Below are positions 19,137 through 28,817 of a stretch of 64,000 nt of DNA, piece after piece (position 1 is the first letter of the stretch; each line of letters opens with the position of its first letter). Source of the DNA: Cedecea neteri. Lineage in GTDB: Bacteria > Pseudomonadota > Gammaproteobacteria > Enterobacterales > Enterobacteriaceae. The stretch lies in contig NZ_CP009459.1 of the NCBI RefSeq assembly GCF_000758325.1, positions 992,001-1,056,000 on the forward strand, given 5' to 3'. The translations under genes were made by a program, and so were the position numbers. The notes below the pieces were generated by a model. The model was not told the DNA's origin, did not search any database, and saw only the letters and a list, made by a program, of their open reading frames with translations.

Positions 19137-20120
19137 ATGGCGTTATTAAATGTAGATAAATTATCGGTGCACTTCGGCGACGAAGACGCACCGTTCCGTG
19201 CCGTGGACCGCATTAGCTATAGTGTGGATCAGGGGCAAGTTGTCGGCATCGTGGGCGAGTCCGGCTCCGGTAAATCCGTCAGTTCGCTGGCGATTATGGG
19301 GCTTATCGACTTCCCTGGCCGCGTGATGCCGGAAAAACTGGAATTCAACGGCCGGGATCTGAAGCGCATTTCTGAGAAAGAGCGCCGCAACCTGGTGGGC
19401 GCCGAAGTGGCGATGATCTTCCAGGACCCGATGACCAGCCTGAACCCATGCTATACCGTCGGTTTCCAGATTATGGAAGCCATTAAGGTGCATCAGGGCG
19501 GCAACAAGAAAACCCGTCGTCAGCGCGCAATCGACCTGCTGACCCAGGTGGGGATTCCTGACCCGGCTTCACGTCTCGACGTTTACCCGCACCAGCTTTC
19601 TGGCGGGATGAGCCAGCGCGTGATGATCGCCATGGCGATCGCCTGCCGTCCTAAGCTGCTGATTGCCGACGAGCCAACCACCGCGCTCGACGTGACCATT
19701 CAGGCGCAGATCATCGAGCTGTTGCTGGAGCTACAGCAAAAAGAGAACATGGCGCTGATCCTGATCACCCATGACCTCGCGCTGGTTGCCGAAGCCGCCC
19801 ATAAAATCATCGTGATGTACGCAGGCCAGGTTGTGGAAGCGGGTTCGTCCCACGATATCTTCCGCGCGCCGCGCCACCCGTACACCCAGGCTCTGCTCCG
19901 CGCGCTGCCGGAATTTGCTCAGGATAAAGCGCGTCTGGCTTCGCTGCCGGGCGTAGTGCCGGGCAAATACGACCGCCCGAACGGCTGCCTGCTGAACCCG
20001 CGTTGCCCGTATGCGACCGACAAATGCCGCAGCGAAGAGCCGGAATTAACTCTGCTGGCAGACGGGCGTCAGTCCAAATGCCACTACCCACTCGATGATG
20101 CCGGGAGGCCAACCCTATGA
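19137..20120 (+). CDS. dppD: DppD, dipeptide ABC transporter ATPase
   Basis: The 327-residue product has Walker A GESGSGKS, signature LSGGMSQRV and Walker [13 protein letters not shown]. The C-terminal oligopeptide-transport domain has a cysteine cluster ([14 protein letters not shown]) that may bind an iron-sulfur cluster, as in related Opp/Dpp ATPases. It pairs with DppF. Its stop overlaps the dppF start by 4 bases (ATGA). Confidence 0.97.
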   Translation: MALLNVDKLSVHFGDEDAPFRAVDRISYSVDQGQVVGIVGESGSGKSVSSLAIMGLIDFPGRVMPEKLEFNGRDLKRISEKERRNLVGAEVAMIFQDPMTSLNPCYTVGFQIMEAIKVHQGGNKKTRRQRAIDLLTQVGIPDPASRLDVYPHQLSGGMSQRVMIAMAIACRPKLLIADEPTTALDVTIQAQIIELLLELQQKENMALILITHDLALVAEAAHKIIVMYAGQVVEAGSSHDIFRAPRHPYTQALLRALPEFAQDKARLASLPGVVPGKYDRPNGCLLNPRCPYATDKCRSEEPELTLLADGRQSKCHYPLDDAGRPTL

Positions 20121-21124
20121 GTACCCAACAGGCCGCCGCGCAACCGCTGTTGCAGGCCATCGACCTGAAAAAACACTACCCGGTGAAAAAGGGCTTTTTC
20201 GCTCCTGAACGCCTGGTAAAAGCGCTGGACGGCGTGAGCTTCACCCTCGAGCGTGGCAAAACGCTGGCGGTCGTCGGTGAATCCGGCTGCGGGAAATCGA
20301 CCCTCGGTCGCCTGCTGACCATGATCGAAGTCCCGACCGGCGGGGAGCTTTACTACCAGGGCCAGGATCTGCTGATCCCGGACGCCTCGGCGGAAAAGCT
20401 GCGCCGGCAGAAAATCCAGATCGTTTTCCAGAACCCGTACGGCTCGCTGAACCCACGTAAAAAAGTGGGGCAGATCCTGGAAGAACCGCTGCAAATCAAC
20501 ACCAACCTGAGCAAAGCCGAGCGCCGCGAAAAAGCGCTGGAGATGATGGCGAAAGTGGGTCTGAAAACCGAGCACTACGACCGCTATCCGCATATGTTCT
20601 CCGGTGGCCAGCGCCAGCGTATCGCTATCGCCCGCGGTCTGATGCTTGACCCGGACGTGGTGATTGCCGATGAGCCGGTCTCCGCGCTGGACGTGTCGGT
20701 GCGTGCTCAGGTACTGAACCTGATGATGGATTTGCAGCAGGATCTGGGGCTGTCCTACGTGTTCATCTCCCACGACCTGTCGGTGGTGGAGCACATCGCC
20801 GATGAAGTGATGGTGATGTACCTGGGCCGATGCGTGGAAAAAGGCAGCAAAGAGCAGATCTTCTCCAATCCTCGCCACCCGTATACCCAGGCGCTGCTGT
20901 CCGCCACGCCGCGCCTGAACCCGGACGAACGTCGCGAACGCATCAAGCTGACCGGCGAGCTGCCAAGCCCGCTGAACCCGCCGCCGGGCTGCGCCTTTAA
21001 TGCCCGCTGCAGCCGTCGCTTCGGGCCTTGCACCCAGCTCCAGCCGCAGTTGAAAGACTACGGCAACGGCCAGCTGGTGGCGTGTTTCGCGGTTGACCAG
21101 GATGTGAACGGGGAACTGCGTTAA
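20117..21124 (+). CDS. dppF: DppF, dipeptide ABC transporter ATPase
   Basis: The 335-residue product (E. coli 334) has Walker [10 protein letters not shown], signature FSGGQRQRI and Walker [13 protein letters not shown]. The C-terminal cysteine motif is seen in [16 protein letters not shown]. It forms the ATPase heterodimer with DppD and completes the operon. A palindromic REP-like stem follows directly. Confidence 0.97.
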   Translation: MSTQQAAAQPLLQAIDLKKHYPVKKGFFAPERLVKALDGVSFTLERGKTLAVVGESGCGKSTLGRLLTMIEVPTGGELYYQGQDLLIPDASAEKLRRQKIQIVFQNPYGSLNPRKKVGQILEEPLQINTNLSKAERREKALEMMAKVGLKTEHYDRYPHMFSGGQRQRIAIARGLMLDPDVVIADEPVSALDVSVRAQVLNLMMDLQQDLGLSYVFISHDLSVVEHIADEVMVMYLGRCVEKGSKEQIFSNPRHPYTQALLSATPRLNPDERRERIKLTGELPSPLNPPPGCAFNARCSRRFGPCTQLQPQLKDYGNGQLVACFAVDQDVNGELR

Positions 21125-21131
21125 TCGTTTT

Positions 21132-21156
21132 TACCCTCTCCCTTTTGGGGGAGGGT
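21132..21156. repeat. Single REP-like palindrome after dppF
   Basis: ACCCTCTCCC / GGGGGAGGGT forms a stem with a short T-rich loop, 8 bases after the dppF stop. It lacks the TTAGGGTGAGGGG tail of the other copies and may serve as the operon 3' end. Confidence 0.65.
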
Positions 21157-21325
21157 ATTCAACTATCCACTTGATTAAATATACATTTTATTCAAAACGT
21201 AAATCTCACCCACATTATTCCTCCACAGAAACAGTGAAATCATAAATCCTGCATTTATTCGTCGCCGCTGACTGCGTAAATTGTGATCCTTGTCACTCAT
21301 GTAGCCTCTGCGGAAGCACACTTTT

Positions 21326-22513
21326 ATGCCTGATAATAAAGATAAACCTGCAACATCCCCGTGGATCGCGGTCTTTTCCCTGACTGTGGCCTGTTTTGTC
21401 ATGGTTACTACCGAGTTCTTACCCATCGGTTTACTGACCAACATCGCACCCTCCCTCAATGTCTCCACCGGTACCGCCGGGCTGATGGTCACCATGCCAG
21501 GCATTGTTGCCGCCGTCGCCGCGCCAGTTTTGAGCCTGGCTTCAGGTAGCCTCGACCGCCGCCTGCTGATGCTTGGCCTGTCGCTGCTGTTGGTCGTCTC
21601 AAACCTTGTGTCCGCGCTGGCCGTGAACTTTCCAATGATGCTAACGGGTCGCGTGCTGCTGGGGATCTGCGTCGGTGGGTTCTGGTCATTCTCAATGAAC
21701 TATGGCCGCCACCTTGTGCCGGAAGCGAGCCAGGGACGCGCAGTGGCATTGATTGTCAGCGGCGTGTCCATTGGTGCAGTTTGCGGCGTCCCGGCCGGAG
21801 CATTAATTGGCGACCTGTTCGGCTGGCGTTCAGCATTCTTTGCCAGCGCCGGGTTAGCCGCCATCACGCTGCTCGCCCAGCTTCGCCTGTTGACTTCCGT
21901 GCCGCCAGGCCGCCCGGTTACCGTTCAGGATTTACTGTCTCCACTGCGCCTGCCGATGGCCCGCATTGGCCTTATCGCCATCGTGCTGTTGTTTGTGGGC
22001 CACTTCTCGGCTTACACCTACCTGCGTCCACTGCTGCAACAGGTCTTTGTCCTCAGCCCATCGGTGATCACCTTCCAACTGCTGGCCTACGGCGCGGTTG
22101 GCCTGCTGGGAACCTTTATCGGTGAGCGCCTGGCGGAACACAGCCTGCGCGCGACCTTTATTCTGGTGACGGCAATGCTGGCCATCATCCTGATCGTTTC
22201 TCCGTTACTCAGCGGCCTGGCCGGCGCTACGGTCATGGTGCTGGTGTGGGGCCTGGCTTTTGGGGCCGTTCCGGTTTGCGCCACAAACTGGATGTTTGAA
22301 GCGGTGCCAGATGCGCCAGAAGCCGGCCAGTCGTTGCTGGTCACGGTGATTCAGATTGCGCTGGCGTCAGGCGCTCTGCTCGGCGGTGAAGTGGTGGACT
22401 GGCATGGTGTAAGCAGCGCGATGCTGTTTGGCGGGGCGCTGATGCTCTCGGCCACGCTAGTTTTCGGCCTCTCCTTGCGCACCCGGATGATTAGCGCTAA
22501 ACAATGCGGATAA
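21326..22513 (+). CDS. MFS transporter, DHA1 drug/nucleoside-efflux type
   Basis: The 395-residue protein has about 12 hydrophobic helices. It resembles the DHA1 exporters NepI, AraJ and SotB, with FLPIGLLTNIAP in helix 1 and the motif-A-like loop ASGSLDRRLLML. GRVLLGICVGGFWSF in helix 4 is close to the NepI/SotB signature. The substrate cannot be told. The next gene, on the same strand, is a LysR regulator behind a terminator, a common pairing. E. coli has no gene here; this lies at one edge of the inverted block. Confidence 0.8.
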   Translation: MPDNKDKPATSPWIAVFSLTVACFVMVTTEFLPIGLLTNIAPSLNVSTGTAGLMVTMPGIVAAVAAPVLSLASGSLDRRLLMLGLSLLLVVSNLVSALAVNFPMMLTGRVLLGICVGGFWSFSMNYGRHLVPEASQGRAVALIVSGVSIGAVCGVPAGALIGDLFGWRSAFFASAGLAAITLLAQLRLLTSVPPGRPVTVQDLLSPLRLPMARIGLIAIVLLFVGHFSAYTYLRPLLQQVFVLSPSVITFQLLAYGAVGLLGTFIGERLAEHSLRATFILVTAMLAIILIVSPLLSGLAGATVMVLVWGLAFGAVPVCATNWMFEAVPDAPEAGQSLLVTVIQIALASGALLGGEVVDWHGVSSAMLFGGALMLSATLVFGLSLRTRMISAKQCG

Positions 22514-22531
22514 TTGTTTACGTGGATAAAC

Positions 22532-22557
22532 AAAACCCTGTCTGAGACAGGGTTTTT
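22532..22557 (+). terminator. Rho-independent terminator between the MFS and lysR genes
   Basis: The stem AAAACCCTGTC / GACAGGGTTTT has a tight loop and ends TTTTT. Confidence 0.9.
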
Positions 22558-22571
22558 CGTTGGAGAGTGTT

Positions 22572-23465
22572 ATGGATCACCATTTGCTGGCTATTCGGGT
22601 GTTCAATCGCGTGGTTGAAACTGGCGGATTTACCCGCGCCGCTGACTCGCTGCGCATGCCAAAAGCTACCGTCACCAAGTTGATTCAGAATCTTGAAAAC
22701 CACCTGCAAACCAAGCTGTTCCAGCGCACCACCCGCAGCGTATCGGTCACCAAAGAGGGTGAATGCTATTACCGCCGTACCGTAAAATGGCTGGCTGACC
22801 TGGAGCAGATGGAAGGCAGCATGACCGAATCACAAAGCGAACCTCAGGGCGTGCTGCGTGTGGATGCCGGGGGATCGTTAGCGCGCCAGGTGCTGATCCC
22901 CGCCCTGCCGGAATTTCTTGAACGCTACCCGGATATCTCCATTGATCTTGGCGTCAGCGATCGGCTGGTGGATTTAATCAACGACAACGCAGACTGCGTT
23001 ATACGCAGCGGCCCGCTGGTCGACTCCACTTTGATTGCCCGCCGCCTGTTTACCATGGACTGGGTTACCTGCGCGACGCCGGGCTACTTTCAGCGCTACG
23101 GCACGCCAGCCCGCCCTGAAGAACTTGAGCAGGGGTATCCGCTGGCGCATTACCGCCACGCACGCAACGACCGCATCTACCCGCTACGCTTTATCGACCG
23201 GGGAAAAAACATCGAGGTACAACACCGCTACCAGATAAGTGTCAACGAAAGTAACGCCCATCTTGGCATTGCACTTTCCGGGGCCGCCTTAACTCAAGTC
23301 GTCCGTTTTGCGGCACAGCCGTATCTCGACAGCGGGAAGCTGGTCAGCGTGCTGGATGCCTATCAGCCGCCGCCAGAACAGATGTACCTGGTTTACCCGT
23401 CCAACCGCCACCTTAGCGCCAGGCTGCGGGTGTTTATTGAATGGGCTGTGGCTCGATTTGCCTGA
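22572..23465 (+). CDS. LysR-family transcriptional regulator
   Basis: The 297-residue product has an N-terminal winged helix-turn-helix (about residues 1-60, FNRVVETGGFTRAADSLRMPKATVTKLIQNLENHL in segments). A substrate-binding-protein-like sensor domain follows (about 85-297). It belongs to the large CrgA/DmlR-like LysR group. ATG 22572 is chosen because TTGGAG lies 6 bases upstream; a TTG in frame at 22560 is less likely. It probably controls the preceding MFS gene, which is inference from adjacency only. Confidence 0.85.
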   Translation: MDHHLLAIRVFNRVVETGGFTRAADSLRMPKATVTKLIQNLENHLQTKLFQRTTRSVSVTKEGECYYRRTVKWLADLEQMEGSMTESQSEPQGVLRVDAGGSLARQVLIPALPEFLERYPDISIDLGVSDRLVDLINDNADCVIRSGPLVDSTLIARRLFTMDWVTCATPGYFQRYGTPARPEELEQGYPLAHYRHARNDRIYPLRFIDRGKNIEVQHRYQISVNESNAHLGIALSGAALTQVVRFAAQPYLDSGKLVSVLDAYQPPPEQMYLVYPSNRHLSARLRVFIEWAVARFA

Positions 23466-23544
23466 CGAATGCAAGGGCACCGCCTCACTTTCCCCCGCAT
23501 AAAAATATGTTACTCTCCGCAGGGTTACCCCTCTGGAGACGGCT

Positions 23545-24564
23545 ATGAACGGCAAGGCAGCGCGCCCTACGATAAGCGATGTCGCAAAAGCGGCGAAGAC
23601 CGGGAAGACCAGCATTTCCCGCTACCTTAACGGCGAGCAGAACGCGCTGTCTGACGATCTTCGTGGCCGCATTGAGCGCGCTATTGCCGAACTCGACTAC
23701 CGCCCAAGCCAGATGGCGCGAGGCCTGAAAAGAGGCCGCACCCGCCTCATCGGGCTGATCATTGCCGACATCACCAACCCCTATTCCGTTGACGTGCTGA
23801 GCGGCATAGAAGCCGCCTGTCGCGAGAAGGGCTTTACGCCGCTGGTGTGTAACACCAACAACGAAGTTGACCAGGAGCTGCATTACCTCGACCTGCTGCG
23901 CAGCTACCAGGTGGAGGGGATTGTGGTCAATGCGGTCGGGATGCGTGAAGAGGGGCTCAACCGCCTGCAGCAGTCCGCCCTGCCGATGGTGCTTATCGAC
24001 CGTAAAATCCCGGACTTTGCCTGCGATATGGTCGGGCTGGATAACATTCAGGCCGCAACAACCGCCACCGAACACCTCATCGAACAGGGCTTCGAAGCTC
24101 TCCTTTTCCTGAGCGAACCGCTTGGTATGGTGAACACCCGTCATGAACGGTTGCGAGCATTTCGCAGCACGCTGGAGCGCTATCCCGGCGTGATCGCCGA
24201 AAATGCCGAAACGCCGCTGCATGATGCACAGTTAATCGACAACACACTACGCCAGTTCCACACCCGTCACCGCGGGATGCGCAAAGCAGTGATCTCCGCC
24301 AACGGCGCGCTCACGCTGCAGGTTGCCCGCGCAATGCGCCGCCTCGGCCTGAGCTGGGGCTGCGATATCGGCCTGCTGGGGTTTGATGAGCTTGAGTGGG
24401 CGGAACTTGCCGGCGTCGGTATTACCACCCTGAAACAACCGACCTGGCAGATAGGCTACGCCGCGCTGGAGCAGGTCGTGAGGCGCATTGAAGGCACAGC
24501 TGAAACCGTACGTGAACAGCTATTCTCCGGCGATCTTATCGTGCGCGGCTCCACCTCCCGCTAA
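23545..24564 (+). CDS. PtxS-like LacI-family repressor of 2-ketogluconate genes
   Basis: The 339-residue product has a LacI DNA-binding domain (residues 8-62, PTISDVAKAAKTGKTSISRYLNG) with the hinge YRPSQMARGLKRGRT. A periplasmic-binding-like sensor domain begins ADITNPYSVDVLSG. This hinge and sensor start are typical of the KdgR/PtxS branch. In Pseudomonas PtxS represses kguEKTD and responds to 2-ketogluconate. A matching palindrome lies in front of kguE at 24615-24628. CTGGAG precedes the ATG. Confidence 0.82.
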   Translation: MNGKAARPTISDVAKAAKTGKTSISRYLNGEQNALSDDLRGRIERAIAELDYRPSQMARGLKRGRTRLIGLIIADITNPYSVDVLSGIEAACREKGFTPLVCNTNNEVDQELHYLDLLRSYQVEGIVVNAVGMREEGLNRLQQSALPMVLIDRKIPDFACDMVGLDNIQAATTATEHLIEQGFEALLFLSEPLGMVNTRHERLRAFRSTLERYPGVIAENAETPLHDAQLIDNTLRQFHTRHRGMRKAVISANGALTLQVARAMRRLGLSWGCDIGLLGFDELEWAELAGVGITTLKQPTWQIGYAALEQVVRRIEGTAETVREQLFSGDLIVRGSTSR

Positions 24565-24614
24565 ATCTTTTGTTCGTGATGGCGCTCATAAATTGGCAAG
24601 CAGGGTCTTTTCTT

Positions 24615-24628
24615 TGGAACCGGTTCCA
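24615..24628. promoter_or_regulatory. PtxS-type operator in front of kguE
   Basis: TGGAACCGGTTCCA is a perfect 14-bp palindrome 49 bases before the kguE ATG. The Pseudomonas PtxS operator is TGAAACCGGTTTCA, so 12 of 14 positions agree. The sequence is seen directly; regulator assignment is inferred. Confidence 0.75.
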
Positions 24629-24677
24629 TCTAGCGTAAATAACATCAACTGTTCGTTGTTATCGCCCGGAGACCACC

Positions 24678-25427
24678 ATGCCGCGAAAAATTATCGTCGT
24701 CACTGCTGCCTACGGCCACGAACGCCTTGCCGCCCTCGGTGGCCAGCAGGCGGTGCTGCCGATCATTGCTGAGGCAGGGGCCGACGGCGTCGAAATCCGC
24801 CGTGAACTGTTCACCGCCACACAGCTGGATTTTCTGTCGACCGTGGCCGGAGAAATTACCCAGCACGGGCTTGAGGCCTGTTACTCCGCGCCGGAGCCGC
24901 TGTTCACGGGCGACGGCAAGCTAAACCCGCTGATCCCTTCGCTTCTGCAGGAAGCCCACCAGCTAAACGCCCACTGGCTGAAGCTCTCTCTCGGGCAGTT
25001 CAACACTGTCCGGGCATTCGACACGCTAAAACGGTGGCTCAGCGAAAGCACCGTAGCGCTTGTGGTGGAAAACGACCAAACCGACAGCGGCAAACTCGCG
25101 CCGATGCAGCGCTTCCAGGCCGCCTGCGGCGTTCACAACCTGCCGGTGACGCTCACCTTCGATATGGCCAACTGGCTGTGGGTGGACGACTCTCCGCAGC
25201 AGGCCGCCCGCGCGCTGGCGCCTTCCGTGAGCTATATCCACGTCAAAACAGCGGTCGCCCAACATAACCGCTACCGCGCTGTGGCGCTGGATGACGCCAG
25301 TTCAGACTGGAAAGGGCTGCTGAATATGCTGCCACCCGATGCCCCGCGCGGTATTGAGTTTCCGCTGGAAGGGCGAAATCTGGTCGCGGTTACCCGGCAT
25401 TACGTCAATCTTTTACGCGAGGAATAA
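24678..25427 (+). CDS. kguE: KguE-like sugar-phosphate isomerase/epimerase family protein
   Basis: The 249-residue TIM-barrel protein belongs to the AP-endonuclease-2/xylose-isomerase-like superfamily. Probable metal ligands are seen in VVENDQ, TFDMANW, SYIHVK and IEFPLEG. It corresponds to KguE, the first gene of Pseudomonas ketogluconate operons, whose exact reaction is poorly defined. Its stop is 2 bases from the kinase start. GGAG lies 6 bases upstream of the ATG. Confidence 0.8.
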   Translation: MPRKIIVVTAAYGHERLAALGGQQAVLPIIAEAGADGVEIRRELFTATQLDFLSTVAGEITQHGLEACYSAPEPLFTGDGKLNPLIPSLLQEAHQLNAHWLKLSLGQFNTVRAFDTLKRWLSESTVALVVENDQTDSGKLAPMQRFQAACGVHNLPVTLTFDMANWLWVDDSPQQAARALAPSVSYIHVKTAVAQHNRYRAVALDDASSDWKGLLNMLPPDAPRGIEFPLEGRNLVAVTRHYVNLLREE

Positions 25428-25429
25428 TC

Positions 25430-26365
25430 ATGCATCAGCTCGATGTCATCACGATTGGTGAAGCGATGGCGATGTTTGTCGCCAGCGAAACTGGCGATCT
25501 TGCCGCCGCCGAGCATTTTGTGAAACGCGCGGCTGGCGCAGAGTTAAATGTCGCCACGGGGCTGGCTCGTCTGGGCCTGAACGTGGGCTGGGTCAGCCGC
25601 GTAGGCAACGACACCTTTGGCCGCTACGTACTGCAACAGCTGGCGAAAGAAAACATCGACAGCCGCGGTGTTACCGTCGACGAGCAGTACCGCACCGGTT
25701 TTCAGCTCAAATCCAAAGTCGAAGATGGAACCGATCCCATCGTGGAGTATTTCCGCAAAGACTCCGCCGCCAGCCACCTGTCGGTGGCCGATTTCAACGA
25801 GGAGTACTTCCTCTCGGCACGCCATCTGCATCTGAGCGGCGTGGCGGCGGCACTCTCAGATACATCTCTGGCGCTGCTGAACCACGCGGCCCGGACCATG
25901 AAACAGCAGGGCAAAACGCTTTCATTCGATCCGAATCTACGCCCGGTACTGTGGCGTAGCGAAGCCGAAATGGTGAAACAGCTTAATCAGCTGGCATTCC
26001 AGGCCGACTGGGTGCTGCCCGGCGTAAAAGAAGGCATTGTGCTGACCGGGCAAAACACGCCTGAGGGGATCGCCGATTTTTATCTGCATCAGGGCGTAAA
26101 AGTCGTGGTGCTAAAAACCGGCGCAGACGGCGCCTGGTATAAAACCGCAGACGGCGAGAAAGGCGCCGTCGTGGCGGTAAAAGTCGAAAACGTTGTGGAC
26201 ACCGTGGGAGCCGGAGACGGCTTTGCGGTCGGGGTGATCAGCGCCCTGCTGGAAGGGAAATCTTTGCATCAGGCCGTCAGCCGGGGCAACAAAATCGGCT
26301 CACTGGCGATACAGGTCATCGGTGACAGCGAAGGGCTACCGACCCGAAGCGCACTGGGCGAATAA
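25430..26365 (+). CDS. kguK: KguK, 2-ketogluconate kinase (PfkB/ribokinase family)
   Basis: The 311-residue PfkB-family kinase begins ITIGEAMAMFVASETGDL. The glycine-rich substrate region RAAGAELNVATGLARLG is present, and the catalytic-base signature DTVGAGDGFAVGV lies near residues 257-269. It is similar to 2-keto-3-deoxygluconate kinases. Context (kguE before, kguT and a 2-ketoaldonate reductase after) favours phosphorylation of 2-ketogluconate at O6. Confidence in the kinase family is high; substrate assignment rests on the operon. Confidence 0.82.
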   Translation: MHQLDVITIGEAMAMFVASETGDLAAAEHFVKRAAGAELNVATGLARLGLNVGWVSRVGNDTFGRYVLQQLAKENIDSRGVTVDEQYRTGFQLKSKVEDGTDPIVEYFRKDSAASHLSVADFNEEYFLSARHLHLSGVAAALSDTSLALLNHAARTMKQQGKTLSFDPNLRPVLWRSEAEMVKQLNQLAFQADWVLPGVKEGIVLTGQNTPEGIADFYLHQGVKVVVLKTGADGAWYKTADGEKGAVVAVKVENVVDTVGAGDGFAVGVISALLEGKSLHQAVSRGNKIGSLAIQVIGDSEGLPTRSALGE

Positions 26366-26433
26366 CGCCAAATCCATCGCTCTGTCCCCTACAAACAAAG
26401 CGATACGGTTAACCTCAAGATAGAGGCACTCTT

Positions 26434-27717
26434 ATGAAAACCCCGACAATCGCGCCAAAGCGCTGGTGGTACATCATGCCTATCGTGTTTATCACGTATA
26501 GCCTGGCTTACCTCGACCGCGCCAATTTCAGCTTCGCTTCCGCCGCAGGCATCAACGACGATCTCGGCATCACCAAAGGCATTTCATCGCTGCTGGGGGC
26601 GCTGTTTTTCCTCGGCTACTTCTTCTTCCAGATCCCAGGGGCGATGTACGCCGAGCGCCGCAGCGTGCGTAAGCTTATCTTCGTCTGCCTGATTCTGTGG
26701 GGCGGCTGCGCCTCGCTGACCGGCGTGGTGAGCAACATTCCAATGCTGGCCGCCATCCGCTTTGTCCTCGGCGTGGTTGAAGCGGCGGTGATGCCAGCGA
26801 TGCTGATTTATATCAGCAACTGGTTTACCAAATCCGAACGCTCCCGCGCCAATACCTTCCTGATCCTCGGCAACCCGGTCACCGTGCTGTGGATGTCGGT
26901 CGTTTCCGGCTACCTGATTCAAGCGTTCGGCTGGCGTGAAATGTTTATCATCGAAGGGATCCCGGCGGTTATCTGGGCGTTTGCCTGGTGGATGCTGGTA
27001 AAAGATAAACCGGCTCAGGTGGGCTGGCTGTCCGACAGTGAAAAATCCGCTTTGCAGGCACAGCTACAAAAAGAGCAGGAAGGCATCAAAGCCGTGCGTA
27101 ACTACAGTGAAGCCTTCCGGTCACGTAATGTGGTTATTCTGTGCATGCAGTATTTTGCCTGGAGCATCGGCGTGTATGGTTTCGTGCTGTGGCTGCCGTC
27201 GATTATCCGCAGTGCGGGCGCGGCAGGCATGGGAATGGTGGAGGTGGGCTGGCTCTCTTCCGTGCCTTATCTGGCCGCGACCATCGCGATGATCGCCGTC
27301 TCCTGGGCATCGGACAAAATGCAAAACCGAAAGCTGTTTGTCTGGCCGCTACTGCTGATTGGCGCCCTGGCGTTCCTCGGCTCGTGGCTGGTTGGCGCCA
27401 ACCATTTCTGGGTGTCCTATACGCTACTGGTGATTGCCGGAGCCGCGATGTACGCCCCTTATGGTCCCTTCTTCGCCATTATCCCGGAGATGCTGCCGAA
27501 GAACGTTGCCGGCGGCGCGATGGCCTTAATTAACAGCATGGGCGCGCTGGGCTCCTTCGTCGGCTCCTGGTTTGTGGGCTACCTGAACGGCGCCACCGGC
27601 AGCCCGGCGGCGTCCTATGTCTTTATGGGGCTGGCGCTGCTCGCCTCGGTATGGCTTACTCTGATTGTGAAGCCTGCTAATCATCAACAAATCCCGTCCG
27701 GCGCACATCACGCCTGA
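26434..27717 (+). CDS. kguT: KguT, 2-ketogluconate MFS transporter (ACS family)
   Basis: The 427-residue product has 12 predicted helices of the anion:cation symporter family. The signature YSLAYLDRANFSFASAAGI is in helix 1, and GYFFFQIPGAMYAERRSVRK forms the following loop. It is very like the Pseudomonas and enterobacterial 2-ketogluconate transporters. It lies 68 bases after kguK and 56 before ghrB/kguD. Confidence 0.84.
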   Translation: MKTPTIAPKRWWYIMPIVFITYSLAYLDRANFSFASAAGINDDLGITKGISSLLGALFFLGYFFFQIPGAMYAERRSVRKLIFVCLILWGGCASLTGVVSNIPMLAAIRFVLGVVEAAVMPAMLIYISNWFTKSERSRANTFLILGNPVTVLWMSVVSGYLIQAFGWREMFIIEGIPAVIWAFAWWMLVKDKPAQVGWLSDSEKSALQAQLQKEQEGIKAVRNYSEAFRSRNVVILCMQYFAWSIGVYGFVLWLPSIIRSAGAAGMGMVEVGWLSSVPYLAATIAMIAVSWASDKMQNRKLFVWPLLLIGALAFLGSWLVGANHFWVSYTLLVIAGAAMYAPYGPFFAIIPEMLPKNVAGGAMALINSMGALGSFVGSWFVGYLNGATGSPAASYVFMGLALLASVWLTLIVKPANHQQIPSGAHHA

Positions 27718-27773
27718 CCCCGCGCCGGGCGCTCTGTCGCCCGGTTCGCGTTTAACCGAAAACGGAGAATCTC

Positions 27774-28748
27774 ATGAAGCCGTCCGTCATCCTCTACAAG
27801 GCGCTGCCTGACAACCTGCTGTCCCGCCTTGAAAGCCACTTTACCGTCACCCAGCTTGGAGATATCAGCCCGGAAACCGTGCAAGCGAACGCAGCGCTGT
27901 TTGCCAATGCGGAAGGTATCCTGGGCTCCGGCGGCAAAGTTGACGCTGCGTTTCTCGCGAATACGCCAAAGCTGCGTGCGGCTTCTACCGTCTCTGTCGG
28001 CTACGATAACTTCAATGTGGACGCCCTGAACGAACGCGGCGTTGTTCTGATGCACACCCCAACGGTGCTGACCGAAACCGTCGCCGACACCGCCATGGCG
28101 CTGATCCTGTCCAGCGCACGCCGCGTGGTGGAAGTCGCCGAGCGCGTGAAGGTGGGCGAATGGCAAAGCAGTATTGGCGCTGACTGGTTTGGTATCGACG
28201 TGCATCATAAAACGCTCGGTATTCTGGGCATGGGACGCATCGGCCTTGCCCTTGCGCAGCGGGCGCACTTCGGCTTCAGTATGCCAATTCTGTACAACGC
28301 CCGCCGCCAGCATAAAGAAGCGGAAGAGCGTTTCAACGCCCGCTATTGTGACCTGGACACCCTGCTGGCCGAGTCCGATTTCGTTTGTATTCTGCTGCCG
28401 CTAAGCGACGAAACCCGTCACCTGATTGGCGCAGAGCAAATGGCGAAAATGAAATCTTCAGCCATTTTAATCAACGTCGGGCGCGGTCCGGTGGTGGACG
28501 AGAAAGCGCTGATTCAGGCGCTGGAAGAGGGAAAAATTCACGGCGCCGGGCTGGATGTCTTCGAACAGGAGCCTCTGCCGCTGGACTCCCCGCTGCTCGG
28601 CATGCCAAATGTGGTGGCCCTGCCGCACATCGGTTCCGCCACCCATGAAACCCGCTACGGCATGGCGGAATGCGCAGTGGAAAACCTGATTACCGCGCTG
28701 ACCGGTAAAGTGGAAGTGAACTGCGTGAATCCGCAGGTGCTGAAATAG
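27774..28748 (+). CDS. ghrB: GhrB/KguD, 2-ketoaldonate (2-hydroxyacid) reductase
   Basis: The 324 residues equal the length of E. coli GhrB and are very similar throughout. It is a D-2-hydroxyacid dehydrogenase with Rossmann motif [14 protein letters not shown], catalytic Arg in [10 protein letters not shown], Glu in DVFEQEP and His in [12 protein letters not shown]. coli GhrB reduces glyoxylate, hydroxypyruvate and 2-ketogluconate with NADPH. Here it is the last gene of the kgu operon, so its main role is probably reduction of 2-ketogluconate-6-phosphate to 6-phosphogluconate. ACGGAG precedes the ATG. Confidence 0.92.
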   Translation: MKPSVILYKALPDNLLSRLESHFTVTQLGDISPETVQANAALFANAEGILGSGGKVDAAFLANTPKLRAASTVSVGYDNFNVDALNERGVVLMHTPTVLTETVADTAMALILSSARRVVEVAERVKVGEWQSSIGADWFGIDVHHKTLGILGMGRIGLALAQRAHFGFSMPILYNARRQHKEAEERFNARYCDLDTLLAESDFVCILLPLSDETRHLIGAEQMAKMKSSAILINVGRGPVVDEKALIQALEEGKIHGAGLDVFEQEPLPLDSPLLGMPNVVALPHIGSATHETRYGMAECAVENLITALTGKVEVNCVNPQVLK

Positions 28749-28766
28749 CTCTGCGTCAACACCCAT

Positions 28767-28802
28767 AAAAAAGCGGAGTCGCCGTGAAGCGCTCCGCTTT
28801 TT
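28767..28802. terminator. Bidirectional terminator between ghrB and yiaF
   Basis: AAAAAAGCGGAG / CTCCGCTTTTTT flank a 13-base loop. A tracts on one side and T tracts on the other fit both converging genes. Confidence 0.9.
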
Positions 28803-28817
28803 CTTAGTGCATAAAAC

